Shown here: one piece after another, positions 16,142-24,750 of the stretch
Numbering within the stretch: position 1 is the stretch's first letter
Layout: every line of letters starts with the position of its first letter
NCBI GenBank assembly: GCA_018819105.1
Contig: JAHJQV010000027.1
Location: 1 to 64,000, forward strand
From: Gammaproteobacteria bacterium
Lineage (GTDB): Bacteria > Pseudomonadota > Gammaproteobacteria > Xanthomonadales > Wenzhouxiangellaceae
DNA length: 64,000 bases
Direction: 5' to 3'
Notes under the pieces: model-generated
What the model saw: the letters and a program-made list of their open reading frames with translations, nothing else
Told to the model about the DNA's origin: nothing
Database searches by the model: none
Made by a program: the position numbers and the translations under genes

Positions 16142-17107
16142 TCAGCGCTGGGGACTGTTGCCGGGGGACGCTTGCACTGGCACTGGCACTGGCTCAGGCG
16201 TCAGCGCGGCAAGCTGCAGTCCGACCTGCAGCCAACCCAGGTGCAGGCCGATCTGGCTGGCATTGCTGTCGGCAAAGGCAAACGCGATCTGCTCATTGCT
16301 GTTGCTGTCGATCAGTGCCAGGCGCAAAATCTCCGGCTGATCCTCGCGATAGCGCATTTGCATCAACTGCAGATGATAGCCCAGCGGCTGTTCCAGTTGA
16401 TCGATCAATGCGATGCGATCGCCCTGATTGTGCAGCGTGAATGGCTGTGCCAGCCGCCACTCAGAATCGCTGTCCAGCTTGCGTCCGGCCCAGCCGCTGT
16501 AGCTGCGTTCGCGGCGAAAGCGCAAGCGGGTGTCGCTGCTGACGGCAGACTGCTGCTGCAGGTCGACCAGTCGCTCACCGATTTCGATGCTGCCGGGCGC
16601 GAGCAGGTATTCCTTCATCAGGCCCAGTTGCAGACCCTCCTCATTCGGGATCAGGCATTGTTCCGCCTGGGTGCTGCCGTGGATGGCATTGCCCTGGGTT
16701 GGCAGCAGTTCCAGGCGGCAGGCGCGGCCGATCTCACCATGGATGCGGGGAGCGAACTCCATCAGCAATCGACCGTCCTCGCTGGCACCGAACTGCCAGA
16801 CGTACTGGCGTGCCGGCAGCTTGCCACTGACATCATTCTGGGTCACCAGAAAGCGTCCGTTGCTGTCGCCGGGTTCGATCAGCAGACGCAGGTGGGCAAC
16901 GCTTTGCGACTCGTCACTGTCGGTGCGGGTCTGCAGATGGTTGTTGTAGCTGCCGGGCAGGTTGCGCTGCAGTGACTGCAGTACCGCCGCCACGCCATCG
17001 CGCACAGATGGATCGGTGGTGGTGGATCTGGGTGCGCTGCTGACACAGCCGGCCAGTGCGGCGCTCGCCAGCAGCAACAGTGTGATAGGTCGGAACAGGT
17101 GCGTCAT
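16142..17107 (-). CDS. CpcT/CpeT-like (DUF1001-type) lipoprotein
   Basis: About 321 residues. It begins MTHLFRPITLLLLASAALAG followed by the lipobox Cys, so it is an outer- or inner-membrane lipoprotein. The body resembles the CpcT/CpeT fold known from cyanobacterial phycobilin lyases: an early GSYNN, then AHLRLLIEP, RQYVWQF, a CRLELLP...STQAEQC pair of Cys, IEIGERLVD, LRFRRERSYSGWAG. The match is by pattern and should be treated as a fold-level call; bilin attachment is not implied. I start at 17107 because the ATG overlaps the stop of the M23 gene as ATGA; the longer frame to 17122 adds five residues. It sits between the M23 endopeptidase and the multiheme cytochrome. Confidence 0.55.
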   Translation of the reverse strand: MTHLFRPITLLLLASAALAGCVSSAPRSTTTDPSVRDGVAAVLQSLQRNLPGSYNNHLQTRTDSDESQSVAHLRLLIEPGDSNGRFLVTQNDVSGKLPARQYVWQFGASEDGRLLMEFAPRIHGEIGRACRLELLPTQGNAIHGSTQAEQCLIPNEEGLQLGLMKEYLLAPGSIEIGERLVDLQQQSAVSSDTRLRFRRERSYSGWAGRKLDSDSEWRLAQPFTLHNQGDRIALIDQLEQPLGYHLQLMQMRYREDQPEILRLALIDSNSNEQIAFAFADSNASQIGLHLGWLQVGLQLAALTPEPVPVPVQASPGNSPQR

Positions 17108-17970
17108 GGGGCCTGCTGCCATGATTCGGGTTCCAGCAGCAGACGGGGATCAACGCGCTGGTCACGCCAGTTCATGCGCCAGTCCAGATGTGGGCCGGTG
17201 GCACGGCCGGTGGCACCGATGCTGCCGATGCGTGTGCCCTGATCAAGCTGCTGGCCAGGGCTAACTTCCACCGCGTGCAGATGCAAAAACGTCGAGGTAA
17301 CGCCATCCCCGTGGTCAATGATGACGGTGCCGCCGGAGTAGTACAGATCGGCCTCTGCCAGCACCACCATGCCGGCAGCCGGAGCGACCACCTCGGTGCC
17401 CACCGGTGCCGCGACATCGACACCGAAATGCGGTCGTCTGGGCTCGCCATTGAGCACTCTTTGACTGCCATAAACGCCGCTGATGCGGCCTTTGGCGGGC
17501 CAGATAAACGGCATGGCCCAGTCATCACTGCGCCGGGTATTGCGTCTGGCTGCTGCCACCAGTGCTGCTTCCCGGCTGATCCTGGCGCTGAGTTCAGGCG
17601 GCGGGGTGACCGTGGCCGGTGGCAAGCCATCAATGCGTTCGACGGCATACTGCCGCGCTGCCGGTTGGATCAGCAGGGACTGTTCACGGCCGTCGGGGGT
17701 GCGCGCATGCAGCAGACTCTGCCGGTTTGCGTCGCGGCCAAAGCCGAACACGAAGCGGCCATCGGCGGTCACCGGCAGATGGCTGCCATCCAGCGCTACG
17801 CTGGCAGCAGGATCGGTGCGCGCGATCACCAGTGCGCCCTGCACCGGGGTGGTGAGCAGTTCGATCAGTTCGGTGGCGCTGGTCAATGGTGCCAGTAACA
17901 GCAGCGGCCACAGCAGCAGATGCCGGAGTTGCTGCAGGCCGCTGCGGCAGATCTGGCCTGGGAGCATCAT
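17104..17970 (-). CDS. M23-family murein endopeptidase (LytM-like)
   Basis: A 288-residue exported zinc endopeptidase that would cut peptide cross-bridges of peptidoglycan. It has a signal segment (LLLWPLLLLAPLTSA, to about residue 33), an N-terminal beta domain (ASVALDGSHLPV...), an Ala/Arg-rich linker and a C-terminal LytM domain. The zinc ligands are visible: HFGVD supplies His and Asp, and the second motif is HLH followed by GPHLDW. All catalytic positions look intact. The start is ATG 17970, overlapping the mltD stop; the longer frame to 18201 lies inside mltD and is rejected. With MltD upstream this makes a two-enzyme cell-wall remodelling pair. Confidence 0.85.
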   Translation of the reverse strand: MMLPGQICRSGLQQLRHLLLWPLLLLAPLTSATELIELLTTPVQGALVIARTDPAASVALDGSHLPVTADGRFVFGFGRDANRQSLLHARTPDGREQSLLIQPAARQYAVERIDGLPPATVTPPPELSARISREAALVAAARRNTRRSDDWAMPFIWPAKGRISGVYGSQRVLNGEPRRPHFGVDVAAPVGTEVVAPAAGMVVLAEADLYYSGGTVIIDHGDGVTSTFLHLHAVEVSPGQQLDQGTRIGSIGATGRATGPHLDWRMNWRDQRVDPRLLLEPESWQQAP

Positions 17971-19706
17971 GGTGACAGCTGCAACAGCTGGCCGGGACGC
18001 AGGACACTGTTGCCGGACAGCTGGTTCCAGCGCATCAGGTCGTTCAGCGATACGCGGAAACGGCGGGCAATGGTCCACAGTGAATCGCCACTTTGAACGC
18101 GGTAGGCGGAGGTGCTGCTGCTGGCAACGGCCGGCTGGGTGTGATGGATCTGCAGCGTCTGACCGGCGCGGATGCGATTTGGATTGCGGATGTTGTTCCA
18201 TTGCTGCAGCTGTGCCACCGACACCCGATAACGTCGGGCAATGGTGGACAGGGTTTCATTGCGACCGATGCGGTGGCGCAGGCTGTGGATGCCAGGCAGT
18301 GAGCGCTGCAGCTGTTGCAGCTGAGCCAGTTGCGTGCTGTAGCCGGGAACTCTGCCATTGCCGCTGCTGGCAGCCGTTGTGCTCAGCTGCAATACCTGAC
18401 CGGGACGGATCAGCGTTCCGCTGAGCCGGTTCAGCTGTTGCAGTGCCTGTACCGTGGTTTGGTGGCGGCGGGCGATGGCTCCCAGTGTGTCACCGCTTTG
18501 CACGGTGATGGTTGATGCTGGCTGCTTGGCGACGACCGTCGGTGCCTCCAGGTTTGGCGCAGCAGCCAGTGCCGATTGCAGTGCGGGCAAGTGCCGCACG
18601 GGCAGTTTCAGTGCGTAGCCCGATGGTGGCGTCAGGTGACTGCTGAGGCCAGCATTCAGTGTATACAGTGCGGTCACGTCAATCTCAGCCATGTGGGCGA
18701 CATCAATCAGATCCACCGGCTGATCGAAGTGCATGCTGGCAATGGCAGGTCGATCCACGATGTCTGGCAGCGGCAGCATGGCATGCTGCTTGCGCAGCAG
18801 ACACACCAGCCCATGCAGCTTGGGTGCAAAGGTCTTGGTCTCACGCGGCAGGGCCAGCCGCGCCGGGTCCAGCGAGGCAAGTTTGCCGCCCGCTTTTCTG
18901 GCCGCTCTCGCCACCCTGGCCGGACCACCATTGTAGGCCGCCAGCGCCAGCCGCCAGTTGCCGTCAAAGTCCTGCATCAGACGCTGCAGCATGGTGGCTG
19001 CGGCCCGGGTGGCGAGCACCATGTCGCGTCTGCCGTCAAAGCCGGTCCGCACGCTGAGGCCATAATCCTGTGCAGTCGGAACGGTGATCTGCCAGGCACC
19101 GTGGGCACCGACCGGTGACAGTGCGAACACGTCATAGGCGCTTTCGATCACCGGCAACAGAGCAAACTCCATGGGCAGTTCACGTGCTTCGATCTCTGCC
19201 ATGACCATATACAGCCAGGGTTCGGCGCGCCGGAACACGCGCTCCAGGTAGTCGGGGTGGTTCTGGTACCAGCTTTCCCAGATCAGTGCCTGCGGATCCT
19301 TGCTGCAATCCGGGAAGCTGAACCCTGCCAGCAATCGATCCAGCAACAGCCTTACAGGCGGCGCTGGCGCGGGTGTTGGCTGAGCTTCGGTTGTTGCGGG
19401 TGGCTGGATCGGGGGGGCGTCGATGCGGCCGGTATCTGCTGCCAAGGCAGCTTGCTCAAGCTGTTCTGGCTGCCCACGTTGCTCTGGCTGATGTGGCTGC
19501 TCTGGCTGTTCTGGTACATCCGCCGCTTGTTCGAGCGCCGCGCTGGCGATGTCTGCGCGCTCCGTCTGCGCTGACGGTGTTGGTGTCAGCATGGCGCAGC
19601 CACCACAGCAAAGCAGGATGCTACCGATAATCAGGGCAGATTGCTGCCATGCACGCAGCATGATACCTTGCGGGGCGATGGTTGGCGATGAAAAGCTCTG
19701 CGACAT
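17967..19706 (-). CDS. mltD: MltD-type lytic transglycosylase with three LysM domains
   Basis: Lipoprotein that cleaves the MurNAc-GlcNAc bond of peptidoglycan to 1,6-anhydro products. Of 579 residues, 1-40 form a lipoprotein signal ending in a Cys (SILLCCGGCAML). A Gln/Pro/Glu low-complexity linker follows (PEQPEQPHQPEQ...). The transglycosylase domain has the catalytic Glu in LLPVIESAYD and the GAHGAWQI and AYNGGP motifs. The C-terminus has three LysM domains (VQSGDTLGAIARRH; GRNETLSTIARRY; VQSGDSLWTIARRF). I place the start at 19706, where GGAAGGA lies at the right spacing and the ATG overlaps the gloB stop by one base; an ATG at 19724 is less likely. Order gloB-mltD mirrors other gammaproteobacteria. 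Confidence 0.92.
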   Translation of the reverse strand: MSQSFSSPTIAPQGIMLRAWQQSALIIGSILLCCGGCAMLTPTPSAQTERADIASAALEQAADVPEQPEQPHQPEQRGQPEQLEQAALAADTGRIDAPPIQPPATTEAQPTPAPAPPVRLLLDRLLAGFSFPDCSKDPQALIWESWYQNHPDYLERVFRRAEPWLYMVMAEIEARELPMEFALLPVIESAYDVFALSPVGAHGAWQITVPTAQDYGLSVRTGFDGRRDMVLATRAAATMLQRLMQDFDGNWRLALAAYNGGPARVARAARKAGGKLASLDPARLALPRETKTFAPKLHGLVCLLRKQHAMLPLPDIVDRPAIASMHFDQPVDLIDVAHMAEIDVTALYTLNAGLSSHLTPPSGYALKLPVRHLPALQSALAAAPNLEAPTVVAKQPASTITVQSGDTLGAIARRHQTTVQALQQLNRLSGTLIRPGQVLQLSTTAASSGNGRVPGYSTQLAQLQQLQRSLPGIHSLRHRIGRNETLSTIARRYRVSVAQLQQWNNIRNPNRIRAGQTLQIHHTQPAVASSSTSAYRVQSGDSLWTIARRFRVSLNDLMRWNQLSGNSVLRPGQLLQLSP

Positions 19707-20497
19707 CAATACTGATCCTTCCACGATCGAACGATGGCCATGACCTGCGCTGCCGACAGCTCTGAGGCTTGTGCTGGCGACAGGCCGGCATGTCTGGCGG
19801 CAGCCCGGGCCACGGCCGGCTCGCGTGTGCGTAAAAATGGATTGTAGGTGATTTCAGCGGCCAGCGACACCGGCAACGTAGGCTGGCTTTTGCTGCGCAG
19901 GACCTGGACCTGCTCGCAGCGCTGCTGCAGTGCGGCATTGTCCGGCTCGACACTGCACGCGAAGCGACAGTTGTCCGCGGTGTACTCATGCGCACAGCAC
20001 AGCAGGAGTTGACCCGGCAAAGCCGTCAGTTTGTCCAGCGAGTATTGCATCTGCCCGGCGCTGCCTTCAAACAGGCGTCCACAGCCGACACTGAACAGGG
20101 TGTCGCCGGCAAACAGCCAGCGATCGTTGTGGAAGGCGATGTGTGAACGTGTGTGGCCGGGCACTTCCAGCACGGCAAAGTCCAGCTGCAGGGCTTCGAT
20201 GTGGAGCCGATCGGCTTCGCCGACCACCGTGGTCAGCGCATGGATGCGCTCGTCTGCGGGCCCGGCCACCAGCGTGTCCGGACCACCGTGGCTGTGTAGC
20301 AGCGCACTTAGGCCGCCGATGTGATCGGCATGGTGATGGGTGATTAGCACCGCTGCCAGCTGCAATGCCTGCGCATCCAGATACGCTGTCACCGGCTCGG
20401 TCGCGCCAGGATCGACCACCACGGCATGCGCATCGTCATGCAGCAGCCAGATATAATTGTCGGTGAAGGCGGGCAACGGTTTCAGGGTCAAACTCAT
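19706..20497 (-). CDS. gloB: Hydroxyacylglutathione hydrolase (glyoxalase II)
   Basis: Hydrolyses S-lactoylglutathione to lactate and glutathione in methylglyoxal detoxification. The 263-residue cytoplasmic enzyme has the metallo-beta-lactamase metal site THHHADHIGG, the later metal ligands in VPGHTRSHIAF and LFAGDTLFSVGCGRLFEG, the glutathione region CCAHEYTADNCRFA and the C-terminal helical domain. All metal ligands look present. It is the first gene of a five-gene minus-strand run and is divergent from the yafS-like gene across only about 30 bases, so promoters for both directions must be overlapping or lie in coding sequence. Confidence 0.95.
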   Translation of the reverse strand: MSLTLKPLPAFTDNYIWLLHDDAHAVVVDPGATEPVTAYLDAQALQLAAVLITHHHADHIGGLSALLHSHGGPDTLVAGPADERIHALTTVVGEADRLHIEALQLDFAVLEVPGHTRSHIAFHNDRWLFAGDTLFSVGCGRLFEGSAGQMQYSLDKLTALPGQLLLCCAHEYTADNCRFACSVEPDNAALQQRCEQVQVLRSKSQPTLPVSLAAEITYNPFLRTREPAVARAAARHAGLSPAQASELSAAQVMAIVRSWKDQY

Positions 20498-20527
20498 GGC
20501 ATGCTCTGGCGGTGATTCTGATAATGT

Positions 20528-21217
20528 GTGCGCATGTTAGCAAAGCTGTGCAGACGTATGAAACCAGGCGCTGGCAAAGCGCGGCCGGCAGTGCGTCACT
20601 GGACAGCGAATCCTTTCGGGCGTTCCGTGCTGGAGGCAGAAGCAGCGCAACTGCAAAGCCTGGTGCACGCCCCGGCCAACCGTCGCATTATCGAACTGGC
20701 ATCCATCGAGACCCCGGTGTGTGGCTTGCCGGTGATTGCCGTGTTCGCTGCGGCGCAGCAATCCTGGCGTGAGCCGGTGGTGGCGACACTGACCCAGTTG
20801 CCCTTGCTGACGCGCAGCGTCGATGTGCTGTTGTGGCGTTACCTGGCGCTGGATGGCAAGTCGCGACGGTGGCTGCTGCAGGAGGTCGAACGGGTGCTGG
20901 CACCCAATGGCATCCTGCTGTGCAGCCATCTGAACCCGGTATTCAGCGCCTGCTGGCGGTATGCGCCGTTGCTCAATCTTGGCTATCAGTCGGCCACTGC
21001 GATTGTGCCATTTGCGGTCAGTGCGGGCCTGCAGCTGGAAACCACGCGGTATGCCGGGCCGGGCTGGTGGAAATACCGGGCACTGCGCATCAGCCGCTTG
21101 CGCAAGCCACTGGCCAGCCGGGTCAGCAGCAAGGTGTCTTCGCGCAGCATGGCACAAAGACCCGTCACGGCAATGCAGGCGAGTCCCACCGCACAACATC
21201 ATGAGCAGAGACCATGA
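20528..21217 (+). CDS. YafS-like methyltransferase-fold protein
   Basis: 229 residues, recognised chiefly by position (gloB / this gene / rnhA, as in E. coli yafS) and by a class I methyltransferase-like second half: [14 protein letters not shown] then [22 protein letters not shown]. The glycine-rich SAM motif I is not present where expected ([13 protein letters not shown]); E. coli YafS, as I recall it, also departs from the consensus. Catalysis is therefore uncertain. The frame opens at GTG 20528 with an ATG at 20534 that may be the true start. The stop overlaps the rnhA start as ATGA, so the two are translationally coupled. Confidence 0.7.
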   Translation: MRMLAKLCRRMKPGAGKARPAVRHWTANPFGRSVLEAEAAQLQSLVHAPANRRIIELASIETPVCGLPVIAVFAAAQQSWREPVVATLTQLPLLTRSVDVLLWRYLALDGKSRRWLLQEVERVLAPNGILLCSHLNPVFSACWRYAPLLNLGYQSATAIVPFAVSAGLQLETTRYAGPGWWKYRALRISRLRKPLASRVSSKVSSRSMAQRPVTAMQASPTAQHHEQRP

Positions 21218-21648
21218 GCGATCAGCACATTGATATCTATACCGATGGCGCCTGCAGCGGCAACCCCGGTCCGGGCGGCTGGGGGGCAATCCTGCGCTGG
21301 CGTGATCGTGAGCTGGAGATCCAGGGCGGAGCCAGACAAACCACCAACAACCGCATGGAGATGCAGGCGGTCATCGAGGCGCTGGGAAGAATTCGGCAAC
21401 CTAGACCGATACACATCTACACCGATTCACGTTATGTGATGCAGGGCATCACCGAATGGATGCCGAACTGGAAACGCAGACAATGGCGCACGGCCGCGAA
21501 CAAGCCGGTGAAGAATGCTGACCTGTGGATGCAGCTGGATGCGGCGTTGTCAGGTCATGAAGTGCACTGGCATTGGGTCAAGGGTCACAACGGCCACAGC
21601 GAAAATGAGCGTGCCGATGCGCTCGCCAGGGCCGCCATTCCTCGTTGA
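21214..21648 (+). CDS. rnhA: Ribonuclease HI
   Basis: Cleaves the RNA strand of RNA/DNA hybrids during replication and R-loop removal. The 144 residues contain all hallmark positions: Asp in [17 protein letters not shown], Glu in NNRMEM, Asp in IYTDSRYV, the handle region [15 protein letters not shown], and [14 protein letters not shown] with the last acidic residue. Length is close to E. coli RNase HI (155). The start overlaps the upstream stop (ATGA). dnaQ follows on the same strand, unlike E. coli, where rnhA and dnaQ diverge. Confidence 0.95.
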   Translation: MSDQHIDIYTDGACSGNPGPGGWGAILRWRDRELEIQGGARQTTNNRMEMQAVIEALGRIRQPRPIHIYTDSRYVMQGITEWMPNWKRRQWRTAANKPVKNADLWMQLDAALSGHEVHWHWVKGHNGHSENERADALARAAIPR

Positions 21649-21674
21649 GTGAGGTTGGTAACACTATCTATAAT
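21645..21674 (+). promoter_or_regulatory. Probable sigma70 promoter of dnaQ
   Basis: TTGAGT at 21645-21650 overlaps the rnhA stop and is followed after 18 bases by a perfect TATAAT at 21669-21674, 23 bases before the first dnaQ ATG. The surrounding 90 bases are notably AT-rich. Confidence 0.5.
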
Positions 21675-21696
21675 TAGCATTAAGATAAAATATTAA

Positions 21697-22410
21697 ATGA
21701 CTGAAATTAAACAAGATAATCCTCAAAACATAGCATCGGCCATGCGGCAGATCGTGCTCGATACTGAAACCACTGGTCTGTCACCAGCGGAAGGCCACCG
21801 GGTCATTGAGATTGGCGCCATCGAACTGGTAAACCGGCGCCCGAGTGGACAACGTCGGCATTTTTACCTTAACCCGGATCGCGCCAACGCCGAGGATGCC
21901 ATCGCCGTGCATGGTCTCAGCGATGAATTTCTTGCCGATCAACCTCGCTTTCACGAGATCCATGAAGATTTTCTGGCATTTGTAGAGGGTGCGGAACTGA
22001 TCATCCACAATGCCGACTTTGACATTGGCTTTCTGGATCACGAGTTGCAGCTTTGCCAGGCGCGCGTGACCAGCCTGACAGAGGTTTGCAGCATCCTGGA
22101 CACCCTGGTGCTGGCAAGGCAAATGCATCCCGGTCAGCCCAACAGCCTGGACGCGTTGTGCCGTCGCTACGAGGTGGACAACAGTGGCAGGCAACTGCAT
22201 GGTGCGCTGCTGGACTCGGAGTTGCTGCTCAACGTGTATCTGGCCATGACCGGTGAGCAGAAGGCGCTGGATCTCGGTATTGAGCGCACGGTGCATGTGG
22301 CACATTCTGAGCGGGACAGCCTGCTGCCGCTGGCGGTGGTGGTCAGTGAGCATGAATGCAAACAGCACGAGACCAGGCTGCAACGACTGCAGGCGCGGCT
22401 CAGCAGCTGA
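21697..22410 (+). CDS. dnaQ: DNA polymerase III epsilon subunit (3'-5' proofreading exonuclease)
   Basis: Proofreading subunit of the replicative polymerase core. The 237 residues carry the DEDDh exonuclease motifs: Asp/Glu in VLDTETTG, Asp in NADFDIGFLDHEL, and His/Asp in HGALLDSELL. The C-terminal tail that would bind the alpha subunit follows. The first ATG at 21697 gives a 15-residue AT-rich leader (MTEIKQDNPQNIASA); a second ATG at 21742 would start right at the conserved MRQIVLDTETTG, so either is possible. A promoter is visible directly upstream. Confidence 0.95.
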   Translation: MTEIKQDNPQNIASAMRQIVLDTETTGLSPAEGHRVIEIGAIELVNRRPSGQRRHFYLNPDRANAEDAIAVHGLSDEFLADQPRFHEIHEDFLAFVEGAELIIHNADFDIGFLDHELQLCQARVTSLTEVCSILDTLVLARQMHPGQPNSLDALCRRYEVDNSGRQLHGALLDSELLLNVYLAMTGEQKALDLGIERTVHVAHSERDSLLPLAVVVSEHECKQHETRLQRLQARLSS

Positions 22411-22434
22411 GCCTGTCTATGCGTAATTCGCGCT

Positions 22435-22460
22435 AAAACCGGCCGCTGAGCTGAGGCCGG
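22435..22460 (-). terminator. Intrinsic terminator of mltF
   Basis: On the minus strand CCGGCC, a ten-base loop and GGCCGG are followed by TTTT (22435-22438), just past the mltF stop at 22467. It lies between convergent dnaQ and mltF and could serve both. Confidence 0.6.
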
Positions 22461-22466
22461 GCAGAT

Positions 22467-23978
22467 TCAGTTTTCGCTGCTGGCTGCGCTGGTGTCCAGC
22501 TGCTCCAGCCCGTCGTGATCCAGGCTGGAGTCGGCAGGGTTGCCGGTAACATATGACTGATGTGCCACCAGCGGATGGTTGCGATCGTCCATGGCACTGA
22601 GCAGTTCATGGTAGGCACGAATGTTGTTCACATAGCGTACGGCGGTGCGACCGCGGGCATAGCCGTACTTGACGGTGGCATAGTGTTGCGGCTGATTCAG
22701 CAGTGGCAGTGCTTTGCTGACGTCCTGCCACAGATCGGGATTGAGTCCGATGCGCTGCGCCAGTATGCGCGCATCCTCCAGGTGACCCAGGCCGATGTTG
22801 TAGGCAGCCAGGCCAAGCAGGGTTCGGTCGGGTTCGGCAATGCGATCGGGCAGACTGTTGATGAGTTCGCGCAGGTAACGGGCACCGCCGAGTATGCTTT
22901 GCGCCGGATCCTCACGGTCGCTCACATTCAGGTAGCCGGCGGTGTTGCGCGTCAGCATCATGATGCCACGCACACCGGTCGGTGACACCGCCTGTGCGTC
23001 CCAGTGCGATTCCTGATAACCAACCGCAGCCAGCAGACGCCAGTCAAAACCGAACTGGTCGGCGGCAGCCTCGAACAGCAGTCGGTACTCGGGCAGACGG
23101 TCACGCACCTGCTCCTGAAAGGTGATCGTGGCCACCTGCTGCAGGTCGATCTGCTGTTCCATATAGCGCTGCATGATCTCATCCAGACGGCCATTGCTGC
23201 TGATCAGATAGAAGTATTCGCGCGCTTTTTGCACCAGTGAGTCATCGCCGGAGCGCGGGAACACCCAGGCCAACGGCTCTTCCTCATCCAGCGCAAAAGC
23301 CAGATTGATTTCCGGGTAGAAGGCACGGTTGAAATGCAGATCGGTGGAATCGATCACCGCGAGTTGGTATTCCCCCACCGTGACCATCTGCAGCAGCTGT
23401 TCCACGCCGGCAGCCTCGACCTCATTCCAGCCCAACTGGGTCTGCTCGGTCTGCAGCTGTTGCAGCAGATCAATGTAGCTGGCACCAGCGTTGACGGCGA
23501 GGCTGCGTCCGCTGAGGTCGCCAACATCCTGCGGCTTGTCTTCACCGGCACGATAAATGACCACGGGGCTGGAGGTTTGATAAACCGGGCCGAAACGATA
23601 ACGCTGCTGACGTTCCGGGGTGATGCTCATCCCGGCAGCGATGAGGTCGCCTTCGCGCTTGCTGAGTGCCTGCAGCATCACATTGATGCCGGTGCGCACA
23701 CGGATTTCCAGATCCACGTCCAGGTACTCGGCAAAACCGGCGGCGAGGTCATATTCGAGACCGGCTTCACCATCGGCACTGCGGTAATAGGTGGATGCGC
23801 TGTTGCGGGTCAGCACCACCAACTTGCCGCGCTGCTGCACCCGCTCCAGCGCACTGGCCTGCTCGCGCCAGAGAATCGCTGCCGCGAGCAGAGCCAGACA
23901 CAGCAGGCCCAGCGAAGACAGCATCGCTGTGTTGGGATGATTGCGCAGAAACGCCCAGATTTTTTGCATAAGGCCCAT
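22467..23978 (-). CDS. mltF: Membrane-bound lytic transglycosylase F
   Basis: Peptidoglycan-cleaving enzyme that produces 1,6-anhydromuropeptides. The 503 residues have an N-terminal membrane anchor (LSSLGLLCLALLAAAILW, residues about 20-38), a periplasmic solute-binding-type domain (residues about 48-290; GKLVVLTRNSASTYY, GLEYDLAAGFAEYL) that regulates activity in this family, and a C-terminal SLT domain with the catalytic Glu in AVGYQESHWDAQAVSPTGVRG and the AAYNIGLGH motif. I start at ATG 23978 (MGLMQKIWAFL); the inner Met at 23969 is an alternative. A longer frame to 24077 runs into the region shared with mtnB's promoter. It is divergent from mtnB. Confidence 0.92.
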   Translation of the reverse strand: MGLMQKIWAFLRNHPNTAMLSSLGLLCLALLAAAILWREQASALERVQQRGKLVVLTRNSASTYYRSADGEAGLEYDLAAGFAEYLDVDLEIRVRTGINVMLQALSKREGDLIAAGMSITPERQQRYRFGPVYQTSSPVVIYRAGEDKPQDVGDLSGRSLAVNAGASYIDLLQQLQTEQTQLGWNEVEAAGVEQLLQMVTVGEYQLAVIDSTDLHFNRAFYPEINLAFALDEEEPLAWVFPRSGDDSLVQKAREYFYLISSNGRLDEIMQRYMEQQIDLQQVATITFQEQVRDRLPEYRLLFEAAADQFGFDWRLLAAVGYQESHWDAQAVSPTGVRGIMMLTRNTAGYLNVSDREDPAQSILGGARYLRELINSLPDRIAEPDRTLLGLAAYNIGLGHLEDARILAQRIGLNPDLWQDVSKALPLLNQPQHYATVKYGYARGRTAVRYVNNIRAYHELLSAMDDRNHPLVAHQSYVTGNPADSSLDHDGLEQLDTSAASSEN

Positions 23979-24102
23979 GTTATCGTATTTGTCGCCGTGC
24001 AGCGCCCGCCGGCACTGTCGTACACAGTTTGTTGACAGACTTCGAACCCCATTGTGGCGGTAAAGTTGCAGGTACAATGTGGCCAGACCAAGCTGGTGAT
24101 CA

Positions 24103-24750
24103 ATGATGTTTGCAGAATCGTGGCCGGATCAGGCCGAGCACAGTCAGTTGCTGCAGTCACTGTGTACTGCGGTGCGTAGTCTGGGCGCGCGTGGCTGGAC
24201 GCCGGTACGCAGTGGGAATTTCTCCGTGCGGCTGACCCCGGAGCAGATTGCCATCACCGCCTCAGCCTGTGACAAGGTCAATCTGCAGGTCGCTGATCTG
24301 ATGCTGGTGGATCAGTCCGGCAATGCCGCCGACAGCACCAGAACGCCTTCGGCCGAGTGCCTGCTGCATGTGCACCTGTATCGCCGCTTTGCACATGTCG
24401 GCTGTGTCCTGCACACCCATTCCATGACCCAGACGCTGGCCTCACTGCGCTATGCGCAGGCTGGCGTGCTGGCGTTGAGTGGATATGAGCTGCTCAAGGC
24501 AATGCACGGCTATAGCAGCCACTTGCAGAGCTTGCAGATTCCGGTGGTGGCCAACGATCAGTACATGCCGGATCTGGTCACGGTCATTGATCCGCTGCTG
24601 GATGAACACAGCCATGCCTATCTGATCGCAGGTCACGGCATGTACTGCTGGGGCGCAGACGTCGCGTCGGCGCTGCGCCATGCCGAAGCGCTGGATTTTA
24701 TGCTGGGCTGTGAATTGAACAGATACACTAGAACAGAGCAAGCACGATGA
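24103..24750 (+). CDS. mtnB: Methylthioribulose-1-phosphate dehydratase
   Basis: Third step of methionine salvage: dehydrates 5-methylthioribulose-1-phosphate to 2,3-diketo-5-methylthiopentyl-1-phosphate. The 215-residue class II aldolase-fold enzyme shows the N-terminal WTPVRSGNFSVRL, the zinc-binding His pair in VLHTHSMTQT, the distal GHGMYCWG and a phosphate-binding SAE region (PSAECLLHVHLY). The stop overlaps the mtnD start as ATGA. The upstream 120 bases are shared with divergent mltF. mtnA and mtnK are not in the window, so the first steps must be encoded elsewhere. Confidence 0.93.
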   Translation: MMFAESWPDQAEHSQLLQSLCTAVRSLGARGWTPVRSGNFSVRLTPEQIAITASACDKVNLQVADLMLVDQSGNAADSTRTPSAECLLHVHLYRRFAHVGCVLHTHSMTQTLASLRYAQAGVLALSGYELLKAMHGYSSHLQSLQIPVVANDQYMPDLVTVIDPLLDEHSHAYLIAGHGMYCWGADVASALRHAEALDFMLGCELNRYTRTEQAR

